Assembly (NCBI GenBank): GCA_037074705.1
Contig: CM073594.1
Coordinates: 58,648,509-58,712,508, forward strand
Direction: 5' to 3'
DNA length: 64,000 nucleotides
Source of the DNA: Zhengitettix transpicula
Lineage: Eukaryota; Arthropoda; Insecta; Orthoptera; Tetrigidae
This document shows positions 11,975 through 24,604 of the stretch, piece after piece; within the stretch, counting starts at the first letter, position 1; every line of letters begins with the position of its first letter. The position numbers and the translations under genes are program-made. The notes beneath the pieces are model-generated. The model worked only from the letters and a program-made list of their open reading frames with translations, made no database searches and was not told where the DNA came from.

Positions 11975-13335
11975 TTATCCAGCAGTTACACTGGAAAAAC
12001 CTACGTTACCTATTAAAAATTAATCATTAAACTTCTTTTTTAATGCGCTGTATCGAAATGAACACTAAATTTAATCACTAATGAATTCATATAAACCGCA
12101 TTCTAGAAAAAAAGAAATTTTCAGGCATTATAATACTTTGAATTTAGTTTTCCAAGTCTTTGATTTTTTTTTTTTGTAAATTAATAGTGTTACTTTATTT
12201 TTCATGTAATCGACGATAATGAACAGTGATTGACGTCAAAAATGAACAATAAAGAATATGTTTGTTCACAGCCATTCATATTAACTGACTTTAATTATTA
12301 AATATTAACTAAGATGTGCTAAGGAAAACTATAATTATTGTCATACACGGATAAAAAATTAAAATGTATTCAGACAGGAACAAAAGAGAAAAAACTATAG
12401 GCAATAAAATATTGTTTAAAGAAACAGTAAGATGGTAAAGATTCATTATAAATTTGTAAAAGGAAAATCTGTAAATAAATCTAAGCGATTGAATGAGGAA
12501 AAAGGTTAAATTTAAGCTCTAATTACGTACAAAATATTTTGAAACATAATTATTATTATTAAATAGTTTTATCGTAGTTATATTTAATTTACAATTTATT
12601 TTCCTAGATACTTGCAATGAAATCCTGTAAAGTATTTTACAAGTGGATAAAAACTCTGTTTAAATCTTTTGTGATGAACTGTATATTCAACATAAGTTCC
12701 TGATTTATATTCTCTTCAGTCAACTTTTATTTAGTTCGAATTTTCTGTCCTTTCTAAACAGAGTGCAAGCTTAATGTATTTACTCTGGTTCTTTTCAATG
12801 TAAAGCTCTTTAATGTATGTAAAAAAATAATCGTGACAAAAGCAGCTAAGCAAAAACGAACAACAAAAAACGCTCTCTCGTAATTTTAATTTTTTTTCAC
12901 GCAATGGATGAAAGCTGAAAATGTTGATGCAAAAAAAAAAGGGGATGGAATCACGTTAGAGAAAAAAAATCCTTTGTTCAATTATATGAACATGTGGTAA
13001 TTGAATATCATTACAGAATTACACCGGGAAACTGTCATGGGAATATTCATAGGTAATATTTTACAATTATTTTTAATAATCTTTTAAATATAGTTTAAGA
13101 TTTTGAAACATTCCCGGTGTCACGTAGAAAAAGCCTTAAGTGACTCAATATTTTAAAGCCATGCATGAAGAGTAATTATTGTTTCCTTTCACAATAAATC
13201 AATACAGATCATTTATATTGTATCATTTCAATGATATTTGTCAAATATCCTCTCAGACGAATATGGTGAACATAGCCGAAATATTAGCTTAAGAAGTGAC
13301 CAATAAACAGACCAAAATATTTAAATTACATTATT
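11975..13335. other. AT-rich intergenic DNA, nothing recognised
   Basis: Low-complexity A/T DNA with homopolymer runs and no frame or repeat family that I can support. Confidence 0.6.
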
Positions 13336-13342
13336 GAAGCAT

Positions 13343-13395
13343 TTGACATAAGAAAAAAGGATCACAGAAACGTTCTGTGCTATTTCATTTTATTA
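13343..13395 (+). mobile_element. PLE P1-type tail fragment
   Basis: It contains GGATCACAGAAACGTTCTGT followed by GCTATTTCATTTTATT. This matches the P1 tail order of GGATCCC, GAAACGTTGTGTGGTAT and a T-rich run. The upstream CTGACGA box is degraded (TTTGACATAAG). Confidence 0.5.
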
Positions 13396-13399
13396 CTTA

Positions 13400-13885
13400 A
13401 TTTTATAATTTAATTATCTACTTTTTTATCTAATTAGTCTTCATTTAATACAGACGTTTTTTCAAAGGCGAAAGTTGATGTTGAATATTTGTGACGTGCA
13501 GGAATATAAATAATCATGCTAAAAGTATAGAACCGTTTTTTTCTAATTTTCAGAAACTTTTAATTATTATACTCACACACAGTAAAAAAGAAAATAAATA
13601 AATTTGAGACTAATTAACGATATTTGAGAATCGTGAAATGGAATGATTGTTCCTGACTCGTCTCATGATTCAGTAAAATTATGCCGATTGTAATTAGTGT
13701 TTACATTTTCAACATTGTAGAACGACCTGAATTAAGACGTTCACATCGTTATTATATGTAACTTTTTAAATTTCTATTTGTTTTATTTATTGTATTCTAA
13801 GGTCGCTAGTTTTCTTTACTTCGGCTTTTACTTAATAATTGCTCCTATTATATCGTCATCCTTATTAAAGATAATTGTTTCTTAT
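13400..13885. other. AT-rich intergenic DNA, nothing recognised
   Basis: No frame, repeat or motif cluster that I can support. Confidence 0.5.
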
Positions 13886-14175
13886 AACATTCTTGGGCTT
13901 CCCAAGCAAACGGAGAAAGCTTTTTCCTCTCTCGAGTAACATTGGCCGTTAAACTTAATCGGGATCGGATGGCAAGTATCTTAAAATTGCCGACGCTCTT
14001 AACTTTAATTAACAGTTTTGTAATTAGGAAAGCACTAATTGGCTTGTTAGAAGCTTGTTTATAATCAAATTGCTCAGGTTTCACGGAAGAGTAAACTGTA
14101 AATGCTGGAATCTGAGGAGGAAATTTCCTCGTAAATTGTTGACAGAGACTTCGGTTTGACAAAAGGTGGAGGGGT
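13886..14175. other. GC-richer unique block with a 104-aa minus-strand frame
   Basis: The frame 13848-14162 (-) is among the longer ones in the window but has no recognisable domain. No splice-site pair frames it convincingly. The block's mixed composition between AT-rich flanks resembles the other candidate conserved islands. Confidence 0.25.
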
Positions 14176-14764
14176 GGGTGACTGAATGTACTCTATCTGA
14201 TTGTCAGTGATGTGGTTTTGACTAAATTCAGTTTTCTTTGTGTTAGTTCTCAAATATAAATCGTAATATTTACTTGTAAAAAAAAGACAGAAATACCCTA
14301 TTTATAAATTATGGTAACAAGAAACATTATATCAAGAAACGTATCTGTATCATAGTTCATGACCAAATAGTATCCATTTTAGGATATTGTAGGTCAGAAT
14401 AGAGTGGCAACGTGTATTTTCCTTTTTTTAAAATATTTTTTGTACAGTACAGTACAGTTTTGTTCAGTCGCAAAAGTTAACATTATTGTTCTTCTATTAA
14501 GCTCTAATTGTGATCTAATCTATTAAAAACCTTCCTTCTGCACGTCAAATTACAGATAGTTAAAAGCTAACCTTGAATAATAATGACGTTTCCCATTTGA
14601 TAGGGAAAAGTACTGGAATCGATAAATCAAAATAAAGTAAGAAATGGTGGAAAATTAATTCGGAAATAAAATGTTCTTGAAATTCTACGCAACATTAATA
14701 AAACATAAATTTGGGCTGATATTTATGGAATAATGTAGATATTGACAAAAATTAACTACACCCT
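14176..14764. other. AT-rich intergenic DNA, nothing recognised
   Basis: The only structure is a short GTACA run (about 14441-14457). No gene or transposon end is recognisable. Confidence 0.5.
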
Positions 14765-14768
14765 TTAC

Positions 14769-14810
14769 ACCTGATGAAATCCTAGTTTGAGGAACTAACG
14801 TTTTGAATTT
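14769..14810 (+). mobile_element. Degraded PLE-type tail fragment (P2-like)
   Basis: It reads ACCTGATGA, a hairpin with TCCT/AGGA arms, then ACTAACGTTTTG where GAAACGTTNTG is expected. It follows the same grammar as the tails at 6767, 25453, 39177 and 54157. Confidence 0.4.
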
Positions 14811-14814
14811 TATG

Positions 14815-16605
14815 TTTCTTGTTAATAAATTACATTTGGCTTTGTTATTTGTTACACAAATGAAAAAATATGTAAAAATAGAATTTTTCAATTAAGAAAA
14901 AATTTAAAATATGATAATATATAAGTGAAAGAACAGGATGGCTCAGAGAAATTGTTATATAAATCTTGACGTGTTTCAGATTAATCAGGGAAAAAATATT
15001 GTATATAATGAGAAATTTTAGATGTAATTTAACATGTTACTATTATTATTACAAAATGAATCTCTCCAGACCCGTAAATATATGTAATTGAAATTAACGG
15101 ACGTTCATAGATTCACTACGTTCACTCATTTCGCCAATGTTTACAGAGAATTTAATATCGATTCTCTTGTGTGATACGAGGAATCAGAACGTAATATAGG
15201 AAATTTCGCAGTAGGTGTTCGTGGAAGTTGTATAAACAGGGTGCAGGACACAGGGGAATTGAATGCTAGGTGAAGCTTTAGATTAAAGCTTCCCCTCGCT
15301 TATTAATTGTTTCATGCTGACCGCAGAGTAACACGGTAATTTTGTTACGGCTACAACTTCCTTTGAAGTCAATGTTACAGCGCAGCAACCAAGTAATTCT
15401 TACTCTTTTATATTTTGATCTATTGATTCCATAGCCCTCTAGGTCACTCCAATATGTGCAATATATAATTATAACTATTAAAATATACAAAATTATGTAA
15501 ATATTTTAATGAAAACTGATACACTAATACAAGTAGTACGACGAAATAAAAAAAATAATTATATAGGGCAATAAGAATATGTAAAAATATTAAATAAGAA
15601 TATATAAAAAACAGACATATTTTGTAGCATTTTCTAATATTTATCAAAAAGAGGTTTAAAAATGTTGATATAAATTAAACAGGATTGGCGTAAATCATGT
15701 AAACAAACTGCATATTACATTAAGGAATCAAAAAATACTACAGGTAAGTTTTAAAATGAACTTCACAAATTTCTATTTACCTTCTACTTCTACTGTGTAT
15801 AAAAATTTATATTGGCTCGTCCTATTTCTTCACCTTAGGAAAAATATATCCAATAAATAGATAAGCAAATATATGGCTAATTGAAAATGTGAAATTAGAG
15901 TTCTATTGTGTCGTTAATATTTCATTGTAGGTTTATTTTTATACTGTAAAATTGCTGTAGTATTTTATAACATTCTGTAGACCCTGTACAGAAGCTGGGC
16001 TTCAATGATATCGAATAAGTCATAAAATGTACGGAAATTTATATTATATTGTAATTATAAATAAACATATTATATTCCTATTACAGAGGATATATTTTCA
16101 TATCAAGTTAATTCTGTCAATTTATTACTTAAATGGGTGATTTTATAATTCTTCAACTGTTTAATGTTGTGTGTAATTGTATTCTAACATTAATATTGTA
16201 TTGAGAATACTAAAAATACTGTAAATTGTCAAGGTGAACTATTTCTTAGTGTGAATTAAAAATATTGAAAATTAGTATATGTGAAATACGCAATATGATT
16301 CTGATAAAACTGGCTCGCTTTAGTATCTTACAAAGAAAATAATCGCAACGCAGACGACGTAAATGAAGTCTATGTTATTTTAAACCCACATAGTCGTTTT
16401 TATATTTGTAATTTTCTTAGTCTCATGGAGTTTCCATGGATCCAACAATTTTCTCTGTTATGTATTCATAAAACGTGCCTTTCAGGGAGCACTTTTTTGA
16501 TCATTGGAAAAGGATAGCTCGTCTGAAACTGTCCAGTGTCCTGATGTAATCCAATATCTAATGTTAATCCACAGTCAGTATGCCCATGGCTTTAATTCTG
16601 AACAA
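14815..16605. other. AT-rich intergenic DNA with one mixed-composition patch
   Basis: A non-repetitive patch with more CpG lies at about 15240-15440 and includes AAGCTTTAGATTAAAGCTT, an imperfect dyad. Otherwise this is low-complexity A/T DNA. The open frames here (67-70 aa) are hydrophobic chance frames. Confidence 0.5.
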
Positions 16606-16609
16606 AAGC

Positions 16610-17165
16610 TTTCAGACTAAATGGCTCGTCTGTACTCCAGCTTCATTTGAATAAAGGTGTTCCAGCACATTGTGACGGATGTGGAATATATTCCGGGATA
16701 AAGTACTAGTAGTATACGTCGGGTGGGGCAGAAATGTAGAGTGGCAGTTGGTGCCAGCTGCGTATACAAAATGCGAGAAGTAAGTGGCTGAAAACGAGCT
16801 GTGCGATGAGACTCGGGCTGGAAATTCGAGAGCACGACGCCAGGCTTAAAGCTAGCACCTCATCTGACTCGGAACAAACGTAGCCGGGGAGGTTATTTTT
16901 TTTTCCTTTCCTTCCCGCGAGATGCGAAAGACGAAACGCCTGCTCCATCATACTGTCACTTTCGGAACACACTTACCAGGAGATGAATGGCTACAGCTCG
17001 TCAGAGCCCACCGTCGTGTTGCATTACATTTGACTTCTCACGGTGAAAAGGAGATATAGAACACCGTACCGTAGTTATTACGTCGTTAAAAATGAAGCTT
17101 TCTTCAAATTGGAGTCTACACGAGCGCGTGGATCCCGCAAACTCAATCTGTAATTCACTCGTCTC
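16610..17165. promoter_or_regulatory. GC-richer unique island, candidate conserved element
   Basis: About 550 bp of mixed-composition DNA with many CpGs inside AT-rich flanks. Two overlapping minus-strand frames (72 and 88 aa) have no recognisable domain. There is no transposon end or tandem structure, so a regulatory element or non-coding exon is possible. Confidence 0.25.
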
Positions 17166-17169
17166 ATCA

Positions 17170-19110
17170 TATAAAAGCATTTATTTTAGGACATTTACAG
17201 TACCTTTTTACAACAATAATTAAAACATTCCCTGATATAATTTATATTGCATTCAATTAGCAACAATTATTACAGCAGTTCAATTCTGAAAAAGGATAGT
17301 GTGTCAGACTAAAAATAAATATAATATTCACATTTGGTTAAAAAACGATTCATTTTACATTCTGTCGAACTATTAAGTTAAATATTTGCTAATAAATAGG
17401 AATAAAAAATTAATAACAAAAGTTTCACTTTGGGCGTTAATTGAATGTAAAGTTATCGAATTTAAAAACACATTACAAGTGACAATTTTATTTTCATTAA
17501 ATCATAATACAAATCAATATAAATTTGATTTAAAAATACACTTCAGAGAATAAATTCCTGATTATGAACTTTATTAGTTTAGTTTCAGAACAAAAATTGT
17601 ACACACTTAATTTCTACAAGGCATTGTGGGTTGGTACGTTTGGTAAATCATAGATCAGGAAATTTTCTAATTGGCTGCGTAGAATGCTAGAAATAACAGT
17701 GTGCATCACACATGAATGAATGGAAATGTATTTGGTCAGGTTATAGTTTTTCCCAGATACGTCTGTTACGTTACGATGTAGGTACGCCCTGAGATGCGGA
17801 GTCGAGACTAATGTGGACGTCTCAGGTTTGGAAGACAAGGTCCTTAGACTGTAGAGTCAAGAATACTCTACCCTCGTTGCAGGAAGTACAACTGCATACA
17901 CTCCTTTTTTTTTTAAAAAAAAAAAAACTAACTAGCAATAGCAATAGAACCTTTCACTGTGACGCTGACCAGAGAAGTCCACTCCGAGATGCTCTTCCGA
18001 AATTCCTCGTCCATCATCTGCTGTCGTATCCAATCAAACCTTACAATCGGGAACACGTGACAAGTCCGCCAATCTCTACACTCCTTAAATATAAGTTCTT
18101 CTAGAAGCGTACATGCAGTAGTTACGTCAGGTTCTCAACAATACCCAAGCTGCGCACCATTTTAACCAACAACAAAGCTGTCTCCATGAAAAAGCCGCGT
18201 AATTTAATTATAAAAAGAACTGATGTTCATCACAATGTACGTAAAAAAAGTTTTGCTCCATTACATCATTAGGAACGGAAGAGATTAAACGTTAAATCAG
18301 ACACCAGATTTTAGGATATAATTTCGTAAAGATCAGTGTGATTAATTAAAAATTTTATCGATCTGTAGATGTTACGAAGATTATGAGTAGCGAGTTTTTA
18401 CATTTTGACTTTATTTAAATAGTGTCTCTGATATTTTCCTAGGGATAGCATTCCATTTCAGAATTCGACACTTCGATTTATTCCAATGAAAAATTATTTT
18501 TAAATGTTCTGTCTGCTTGAAGCTCCTTGTAATTTGTTTGAAATTATCCTTCTCCACATTTCACTATCCTGAGCTTCTTCTTTCGACATCCAATAAAATC
18601 TTTTTTCTCCCTTCATATCAGCTAAAGTGCTATTTATAATACTCCAATTTGAAAAATTTTCATTTCCTTCCATCCACTAAAGAGGGTGAACAGTATGAAT
18701 GAAATTCAACACCCTTGTCACAGTCCTCTTTCTACCTCCATGTTTTTTTTCTCTCCGTGATAAAAACAAATAGTTGGTTTTTTGCGACTGAGTGACAATT
18801 TTTACCGTCGTAAATTGTAATACTTCAGAATATTATTACAAAAATAAAAATTTCACTCATTCAAATCGATATTTTTATTATGTGCCTGGTTTATTAATTA
18901 AATATCATTACAGTGGAAACATTGTGCATGGTTCTCAGCGTGAATGTCAGCGTTTTGCAAATATATTTGCCTATTGCCAATATAATTAATAAGTTGATAT
19001 TTGACTCTATTAAATTAATTACAACTCAATGTTATATTATCACGTTTCATTGGTGTAATACTGCTTGTTTAGTTACTGGAACAACTCTAAGTTGATCAAA
19101 CGTCACATTA
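17170..19110. other. Intergenic DNA, nothing recognised
   Basis: Frames at 17614-17838 (-) and 17811-18104 (+) cover a mildly GC-richer patch, but I recognise no product. A T-run followed directly by an A-run at about 17906-17928 is one of several such T/A blocks in the window. Confidence 0.5.
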
Positions 19111-19119
19111 TCGATTTAC

Positions 19120-19215
19120 CTGTTTATAATGGGTTGGTTTTTGTTTTTGCGCCGAGAGAGTAGAAAATGGCGGCTGACAGACTGTGATGTTCTCTGTTGT
19201 TATAAAGTAAGTATA
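19120..19215 (+). promoter_or_regulatory. Candidate transcription start and first exon
   Basis: AAAATGGCGGC (19164-19174) matches the YY1/Pho-type promoter-proximal motif. About 33 bp later a consensus splice donor GTAAGT (19207-19212) follows AAA. The ATG in the motif opens only five codons before a stop, so any exon here would be non-coding 5' UTR. No downstream coding exon was found in the window. This is a weak, testable call. Confidence 0.2.
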
Positions 19216-19219
19216 GACT

Positions 19220-20600
19220 AGTAATTAGAACATGGGAAACGAGGGGTAGCATTAAAATCCCTTGATAAATGAAAGCCAAGTTCATGTCAGCTGATTAAAT
19301 AAGCTTCTGCTTTCCTTTAATGTTGCGACTTGCAATTATTTATTAAAAATTGATTACTTAAAACGAAATAAATATAATTTTTTAATTTTTACAAATGGTG
19401 GACACCAATATAAGGCTTTCATACTACTTCAGAGAAAACTCATTCAGTCGTTTCTAATAAACAGAATAAAAAATCTGTCTAAGCATTTAAAATCTGTATT
19501 TTTAACGACATAATTGTTTTAAAGCTGATAGATTCATAATTTCTTTAAATATTTCTCATAATTCATAATAAAGAATCTTGCTTCACCTCCGTGGTATTTT
19601 CTCCTCCCAATGTTGCACACCTATTTTTCACCCTTCAACCTTCAAAAGTGTTGTATTTAACCATAAATAATTATTTATTTTACTTTAAATCCATTCCAAA
19701 TTAAATTAATCGCGGTACTAACTTCACATTCCAACCTTTCTCCCATCTCCCCTTTCCCATTTCACACACACACACACTGCATAAAGCATTATTTCAATTG
19801 CCCAAGGATTCATTTTACGACGACACACAATACTGTTATATAACTGCTAAATTAAAAAATTCCAATTATTGTTCGTTAAAAAATATATAAAAATTAAAAT
19901 GTACTGCCTGCAAATACATAATGAAACTAATGAATTGTTTATAATGAATAAATATTTAATTACTGACGAAGAAGTCCAAGTGTTTCGGTAAATATTAAAT
20001 TTAATTTTGATGAGTCTTTTAAAAATATTAATGATATGCAAATTGGAAATAAATGCCAATTGTTTAAGCTTGTTTTATTTTCAGAAATGAGAAACTGAAG
20101 ACATGAGGATTTTAAGATCTTTCCTCTAGGGAAACAAGATAGTGTGATGATATATGTATTACTTCAAAAAGAAACTGAATTAATGTATCAGGAAAGAACA
20201 ATCTATAAATATACAATTAACAAGATTTTTAAACTACATAATTATTTTACACTAGAAAAATCCAGCTATTTACATACATAAATATTTTATTGACTTCTGA
20301 ATGCTATGCCTAATTATACTTTATTCATTCCTTAAAAAATTTAACAAAAAATAAATCGTCCTTCCTAAAATAAATTAAATTTCACGTTCTGCATCCAATA
20401 TTGCTATCAACGATGTGACGGTATGTTCATTTAAGTATCATGGCTGCATTTCTAGTATAATTATATTATATTTTGTTGCTTTGCTCAATCCTTTTGCTGT
20501 TTACATCTAATACCAAATTTTATTTTTAGTTCAGTCACATTCCATAATAGTAGATTAGCTATATTGTGATTGTACTTAGTTCTGATCACAAAACCTCCTA
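19220..20600. other. AT-rich intergenic DNA with a short (CA)n repeat
   Basis: A (CA)n microsatellite lies at about 19762-19778. A 70-aa minus-strand frame (19847-20059) is a chance frame of hydrophobic and lysine codons. Nothing else is recognisable. Confidence 0.5.
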
Positions 20601-20960
20601 TCGTGGTTGGATCCCTATCCGTCTCAGTAAAACAGAGCTTCCCTATCCTTCTATGAGCAAAGTTTTGAAGTATCCCATTTCCACTAGAGTTGTTAGTGGT
20701 TTACTTTGCACCTTCATTGGGTATTAATGACTGGTAGGTTACTCCATTGCTTTTACCGCTATCAGTTTACCTCTCTACTGGTAATCAGATAAGTCGATTG
20801 CGTACGGAGTCGTGGCGTTGGAAGTGCTTCTGTTTAACGAGCCATTCCATATAACAGTTAATACGTAGGCTTAATATCTTCCCATGAAACTTTGAAAGAG
20901 AGAAACAAGTCTCTATCCCACTCCCCACGGTTTCGTAATAACGGTAAAATTGGATAACTA
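20600..20960. other. GC-richer block of unknown nature
   Basis: It differs in composition from its flanks and has no long open frame in any reading. It could be an old interspersed repeat or a conserved element. I do not recognise it. Confidence 0.25.
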
Positions 20961-21235
20961 TAGCGCTTTGAGAAACATGTAAGTTAAAACCATTGTGTGT
21001 AATAATGGAGGTGTGTGGCTCTTATTTGTGATTGTTGTTTCGAAGCTCGTTTTGTGCTGGGATTCTCTGTAGAATCACCCTCTTACTTTTTTTTGTATAT
21101 ACATATTAAAAGATGACTTACTATAGGGGTTTATTGAAGGAAATATTTTGTAACATTTGTTTGTCATCAAACCAGTTTTATGTTTATTAATAACGTCTGC
21201 TATTTGAAAATTTATTACATAAAAACCAAGTAGTA
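20961..21235. other. Intergenic DNA, nothing recognised
   Basis: A short stretch leading into the LINE relic, with no supported feature. Confidence 0.5.
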
Positions 21236-21236
21236 T

Positions 21237-21540
21237 TTGACCGTTATAAAACATTTCTTAAACACTTCAAAATTTCTAGGACGATTCAGGGATGATAAGG
21301 AGTTTATATTCAATCGTCAACATGGATTTCGTCCTAAATACTCTAGTGAAAGTCAGTTAGTGACAATACGTCAAGAATTTTGCGAAAAAATTGACGAAAG
21401 AGGCAGAATTGATGCGACAATAACAGATTTTTCAAAATCATTACACGTAGTGTCACATTAGCTCCTAATACACAAATTAAGTGCTATGGGGGTTGCATTC
21501 CGAACTGGATCCGGGAATTTTTTAAGGAACGCTAACTCAA
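21237..21540 (+). pseudogene. LINE (non-LTR) reverse-transcriptase relic, CR1/jockey-like
   Basis: The frame 21237-21461 reads RQHGFRPKYSSESQL and, about 25 residues on, ITDFSKSLHVVSH. These match two adjacent blocks of the RT domain of CR1/jockey-type LINEs: the QHGFR...CE(S/T)QL block and the D-FSKAFD-V-H block that carries the first catalytic aspartate. Past the stop, about 21462-21535 continues with decayed KLSAMGV and a G-NFL-type stretch, again in family order. The catalytic YVDD block and the rest of the protein are missing, replaced by unrelated sequence. The copy is a truncated dead fragment. The clade call is tentative. Confidence 0.8.
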
Positions 21541-21611
21541 AGTTAGAGTAAATTTTGAATTGTAAAATTTACGTCTGGTTGAAAATTAATAACAAAAAAT
21601 AGTGATAATAT

Positions 21612-22085
21612 TGTAATATACAAAAGATTTAATAATAAAAAATGACAGAACGTTGGGCAGTCAAATTATGTAGTATTCAATTTTAATTAGAAGGAAACAG
21701 TGAAAGGAAGTTTACGTTGAAACTAAACAAAAAGAAATTTAAAGAGATAACAAAGATTATTTAATTGTCAATTTTGATTTACATTGACTTTACATTACAC
21801 GTTTTTAAATGAATTCCTCAGCTTTCATGAGAATCTAAATTTCTGAGCCGCTTATAGGGTCTTTAATAAAGACACTGATACACAATTTTCACCAAGTTAC
21901 AAAAGCAAAAAACAATTCATTTGATTTACAAGAGCAAAAACTGATAGAACGACTCTTAACAACAAAATTATAGAAATCTGACGGTAAATTTATATTTGTA
22001 TAAAGGTTTGAAAACGAAAGTTTTTTTACGTACCCTTTTATTTAGAGCTGTCCGGTACCTGGTTTTTCACTCGTGATTATTTTAA
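21612..22085 (+). mobile_element. Truncated LTR-like element (family X) inside the LINE relic
   Basis: It begins TGTAATAT directly after ATAT, as other family X copies do. The reverse complement of about 21650 reads CTGCCCAACGTT, a primer-binding-site-like stretch seen near the same end of other copies. At 21846-21870 it has GGGTCTTTAATAAAGAC, matching GGGTCTCCAATAAAGAC at 57194-57210 at a similar distance from the start; AATAAA there is a plausible polyadenylation signal. The far end (ACA followed by ATAT) is not found, so the copy is truncated. It appears to interrupt the LINE, whose RT and 3' end flank it. Confidence 0.5.
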
Positions 22086-22104
22086 ATTTTATAGAATACT
22101 ATTT

Positions 22105-22265
22105 GTTTGACAAGCACTGGTTGCAATTATTATCTTCCTGTACAACACTTTTGGCGCCTTTCTACTTTACTGTCGTACTGTTAATTAATTGTATGTATTT
22201 GTTGTTTAATATTGCTACTGGACCTTGCCCAATGTAATTAAATAAATCTAGTTATCTATCTATTA
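22105..22265 (+). mobile_element. Probable 3' end of the LINE relic
   Basis: It ends with TGCTACTGGACCTTGCCC, AATGTAATTAAATAAAT and a short TATC run, a layout typical of insect CR1/jockey-like LINE 3' ends, which often finish with simple-sequence tails. It has the same orientation as the RT relic 560 bp upstream, and the intervening DNA is accounted for by the family X fragment. Confidence 0.45.
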
Positions 22266-22269
22266 AATA

Positions 22270-23085
22270 CTTGTACCTCCTCAGGTCCTTTTCACCTTCA
22301 ACAAATGTTGCTCAAAATATTTCCGTAATTATAAAATATTTTCCAAAATTTTTTATGTTTGTTGAAGGAAAGAAGAGGAAGAAATAGTCAAATACTGCTC
22401 AAGGCCCAAAATGTACTGAAACGTCATGATTATTTTTTCAGTTTATAAAAATGCCTTGGTTTGGTCTGAAAATAATTGTGATTATTTAATAACATTTTAG
22501 ATCTTTTTTTCATTTCATACGTAAAAGATTTACATTTTTATGTTATCAGTATTATTTTAAAATTTCTTGTTTGTTTTCTGTTTATTATTGTAATCTCTTA
22601 AAATAACGGATAGTTATCTACGATTTTTCTTACCACAAATTAATGATATAGTAATAATAAAAATGCTTTGCTGACTTTGTGAAATAAATTTTATCGAACA
22701 GGAACTGTTAAATATGTAAGGACAATGGCGAAGAAACGACATGGATTCTTAGGGAGGATAAATAAATTTGGAAATTTTTTGGACAATTTTAGGTCTCAAA
22801 AGGAATCCTATTGTGTGTCTAAATAGTTTCGGCTGTTACCTTCTGAATTATTTTTAAAGGGGACCAATAAAAATTGGACTTTGTTGATTCAATGTTTTAT
22901 TTATTTGTTTAATTTAACGCTTCATTTTTACCATCATTTCTTTAATTTTTATATATTTTTTACCTTTTCATAATCTGTAACCTACAGAGGATGTTAAGTG
23001 AATTTAAGGACATACAAAGCAAATGATTCAAATATCATACCCGATATTTTCATGCAAATGTACGTCAGCCATTAAATTTTCACCC
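22270..23085. other. AT-rich intergenic DNA, nothing recognised
   Basis: No open frame, repeat family or motif cluster that I can support. Confidence 0.55.
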
Positions 23086-23089
23086 TTTT

Positions 23090-23285
23090 TCTGAAGTAAG
23101 GATCGCTCGGAGGATTCAAAACTAATGTACTCGTACGTAGCAGTTCCTCTCCGTCCCCCTCTTCTTTGGCAGCAAACACTGGAAGCAAATGGACACCATT
23201 AATCCTAGAGCTGTGAAATATCACCCGAACGTAAGTCAGGATTAGAAAGGCATATTTGCAGGACAAACAACGTGGATGTAGATTG
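23090..23285. other. GC-richer unique patch
   Basis: A short mixed-composition block with a 64-aa minus-strand frame (23072-23266) and no recognisable domain. It is one of the candidate conserved islands. Confidence 0.2.
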
Positions 23286-23289
23286 TGCG

Positions 23290-24225
23290 ACGAAATAGTG
23301 AGTCTTTCTGTTTATTTGCAACTGTATCGCGTACGTATTATTTGGAAAGTAGATGGGGATTATTATATTTCACTGACAAATAGAAGTTATTTTGGAAAAT
23401 TATTTGCCAAAATATACTGAATTTTTAAATAAAAAAAATTAAAAGTACAAAGGAAATGTGAAATGAAAATTTGGGACATACGAAGAGTTACATTATTAGT
23501 CGAATAATAATTGATAATGCGTTGACGACTGATTTAATGGAGGTTAGATGTAAAACTTTCTCCATGATAAATGTACGTTTATCACAGGAGTGTGGCACGT
23601 TCGAAGTGAAACGTGAAATAATGAGAATAAAATTAATAACATAATTAAGAATTATTTAAGGGTACATTATTATATTAACAAAATTTTATAATAGACTGCG
23701 CTTCTTCCATAATAAGCTGCACCACTACAAATAAAATGAAACAACGACAGAACAATGATATACATTAGAGGAGACCGAAGAGCTTATTTGAGAATAGATG
23801 TCACTGAGATTATTTTTATGGGTTTAAACATTAATGGATGAGTAATTGGATTTAAAATGTAACATTGTGAAAATGTTCAATAAAATAAAATAATAATTCC
23901 GCTACGTCCACTAATTTCGAAATTTAATTTAATATAGAATATTTTGGTTCTTCTAACCTATTTTGGAAATTATTTCTTATGTCGGCTTTGATACAGAGTA
24001 CTGTGATTAATTTTTTGCTATTCATTTCCCTGAAGTTTCAGTCTCAATTCAGTGATTTTGTCATTACCAGTTACAATTACGAATTATTTTAAAAATTAAC
24101 TGGAAACGAAAAATTCTTTTTGGTGTAAGGAAAATTGAGTTTTGGTATTCAAATTAATAATTTTACTTTCCGGGCATCATTTTGGATCACCAGGAGAATA
24201 ATAAGTCTCCAATTGAACTAACTGC
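23290..24225. other. AT-rich intergenic DNA, nothing recognised
   Basis: No supported feature. Confidence 0.55.
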
Positions 24226-24229
24226 TTCT

Positions 24230-24600
24230 CTTTGGACCATCGGGTACAGTTTGTCGTGTAACGTGCGGCACTACAACTGCTCTAATTAAAGCTTATGTTA
24301 CTCGAGGGTTTGTGCGGGACGTCCTCACTCACTCACTCGTGTCCTGAGCCAGCCAGCTCCACTGTCACCTCTGACCACTAATTCCACCCCCGCAACCTTC
24401 TGCTCTCGCTTTAGTTTGGTTTTATTAAACTTTAGTCCTTAAATGATTCTTCGCCTTGCTTGGTTATGTTCTGTAGGAAATGAGTCCGCAGGTATTGACG
24501 GGAAATTAATTACAGAATTAACCCATCAACACCTCTGAGAGTTCACTTCTCCGTCACACAACTATAGACGAGGCGAGTCTTTAATTTACCATCGTTACAT
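24230..24600. promoter_or_regulatory. GC-richer island, candidate cis-regulatory element
   Basis: It contains TAATTAAAGC, a (CTCA)n-like stretch (about 24327-24338) and many CpGs, with no open frame of length. Its contrast with the AT-rich flanks and the homeodomain-like TAATTA site suggest an enhancer. An unrecognised old repeat is the alternative. Confidence 0.25.
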
Positions 24601-24604
24601 TACA

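Noticed and set aside
13848..14162. 104-aa minus-strand frame
   Set aside because: Length alone is not support. No family resemblance and no neighbouring exon signals.
16044..16080. TATATTGTAATTATAAATAA as another family X start
   Set aside because: No matching far end or internal words were found within 1.1 kb. AT-rich DNA produces this by chance.
19955..19995. CTGACGAAGAAGTCC followed by TTTCGG as a PLE tail
   Set aside because: The GAAAC box is absent in sense orientation and no stem forms.
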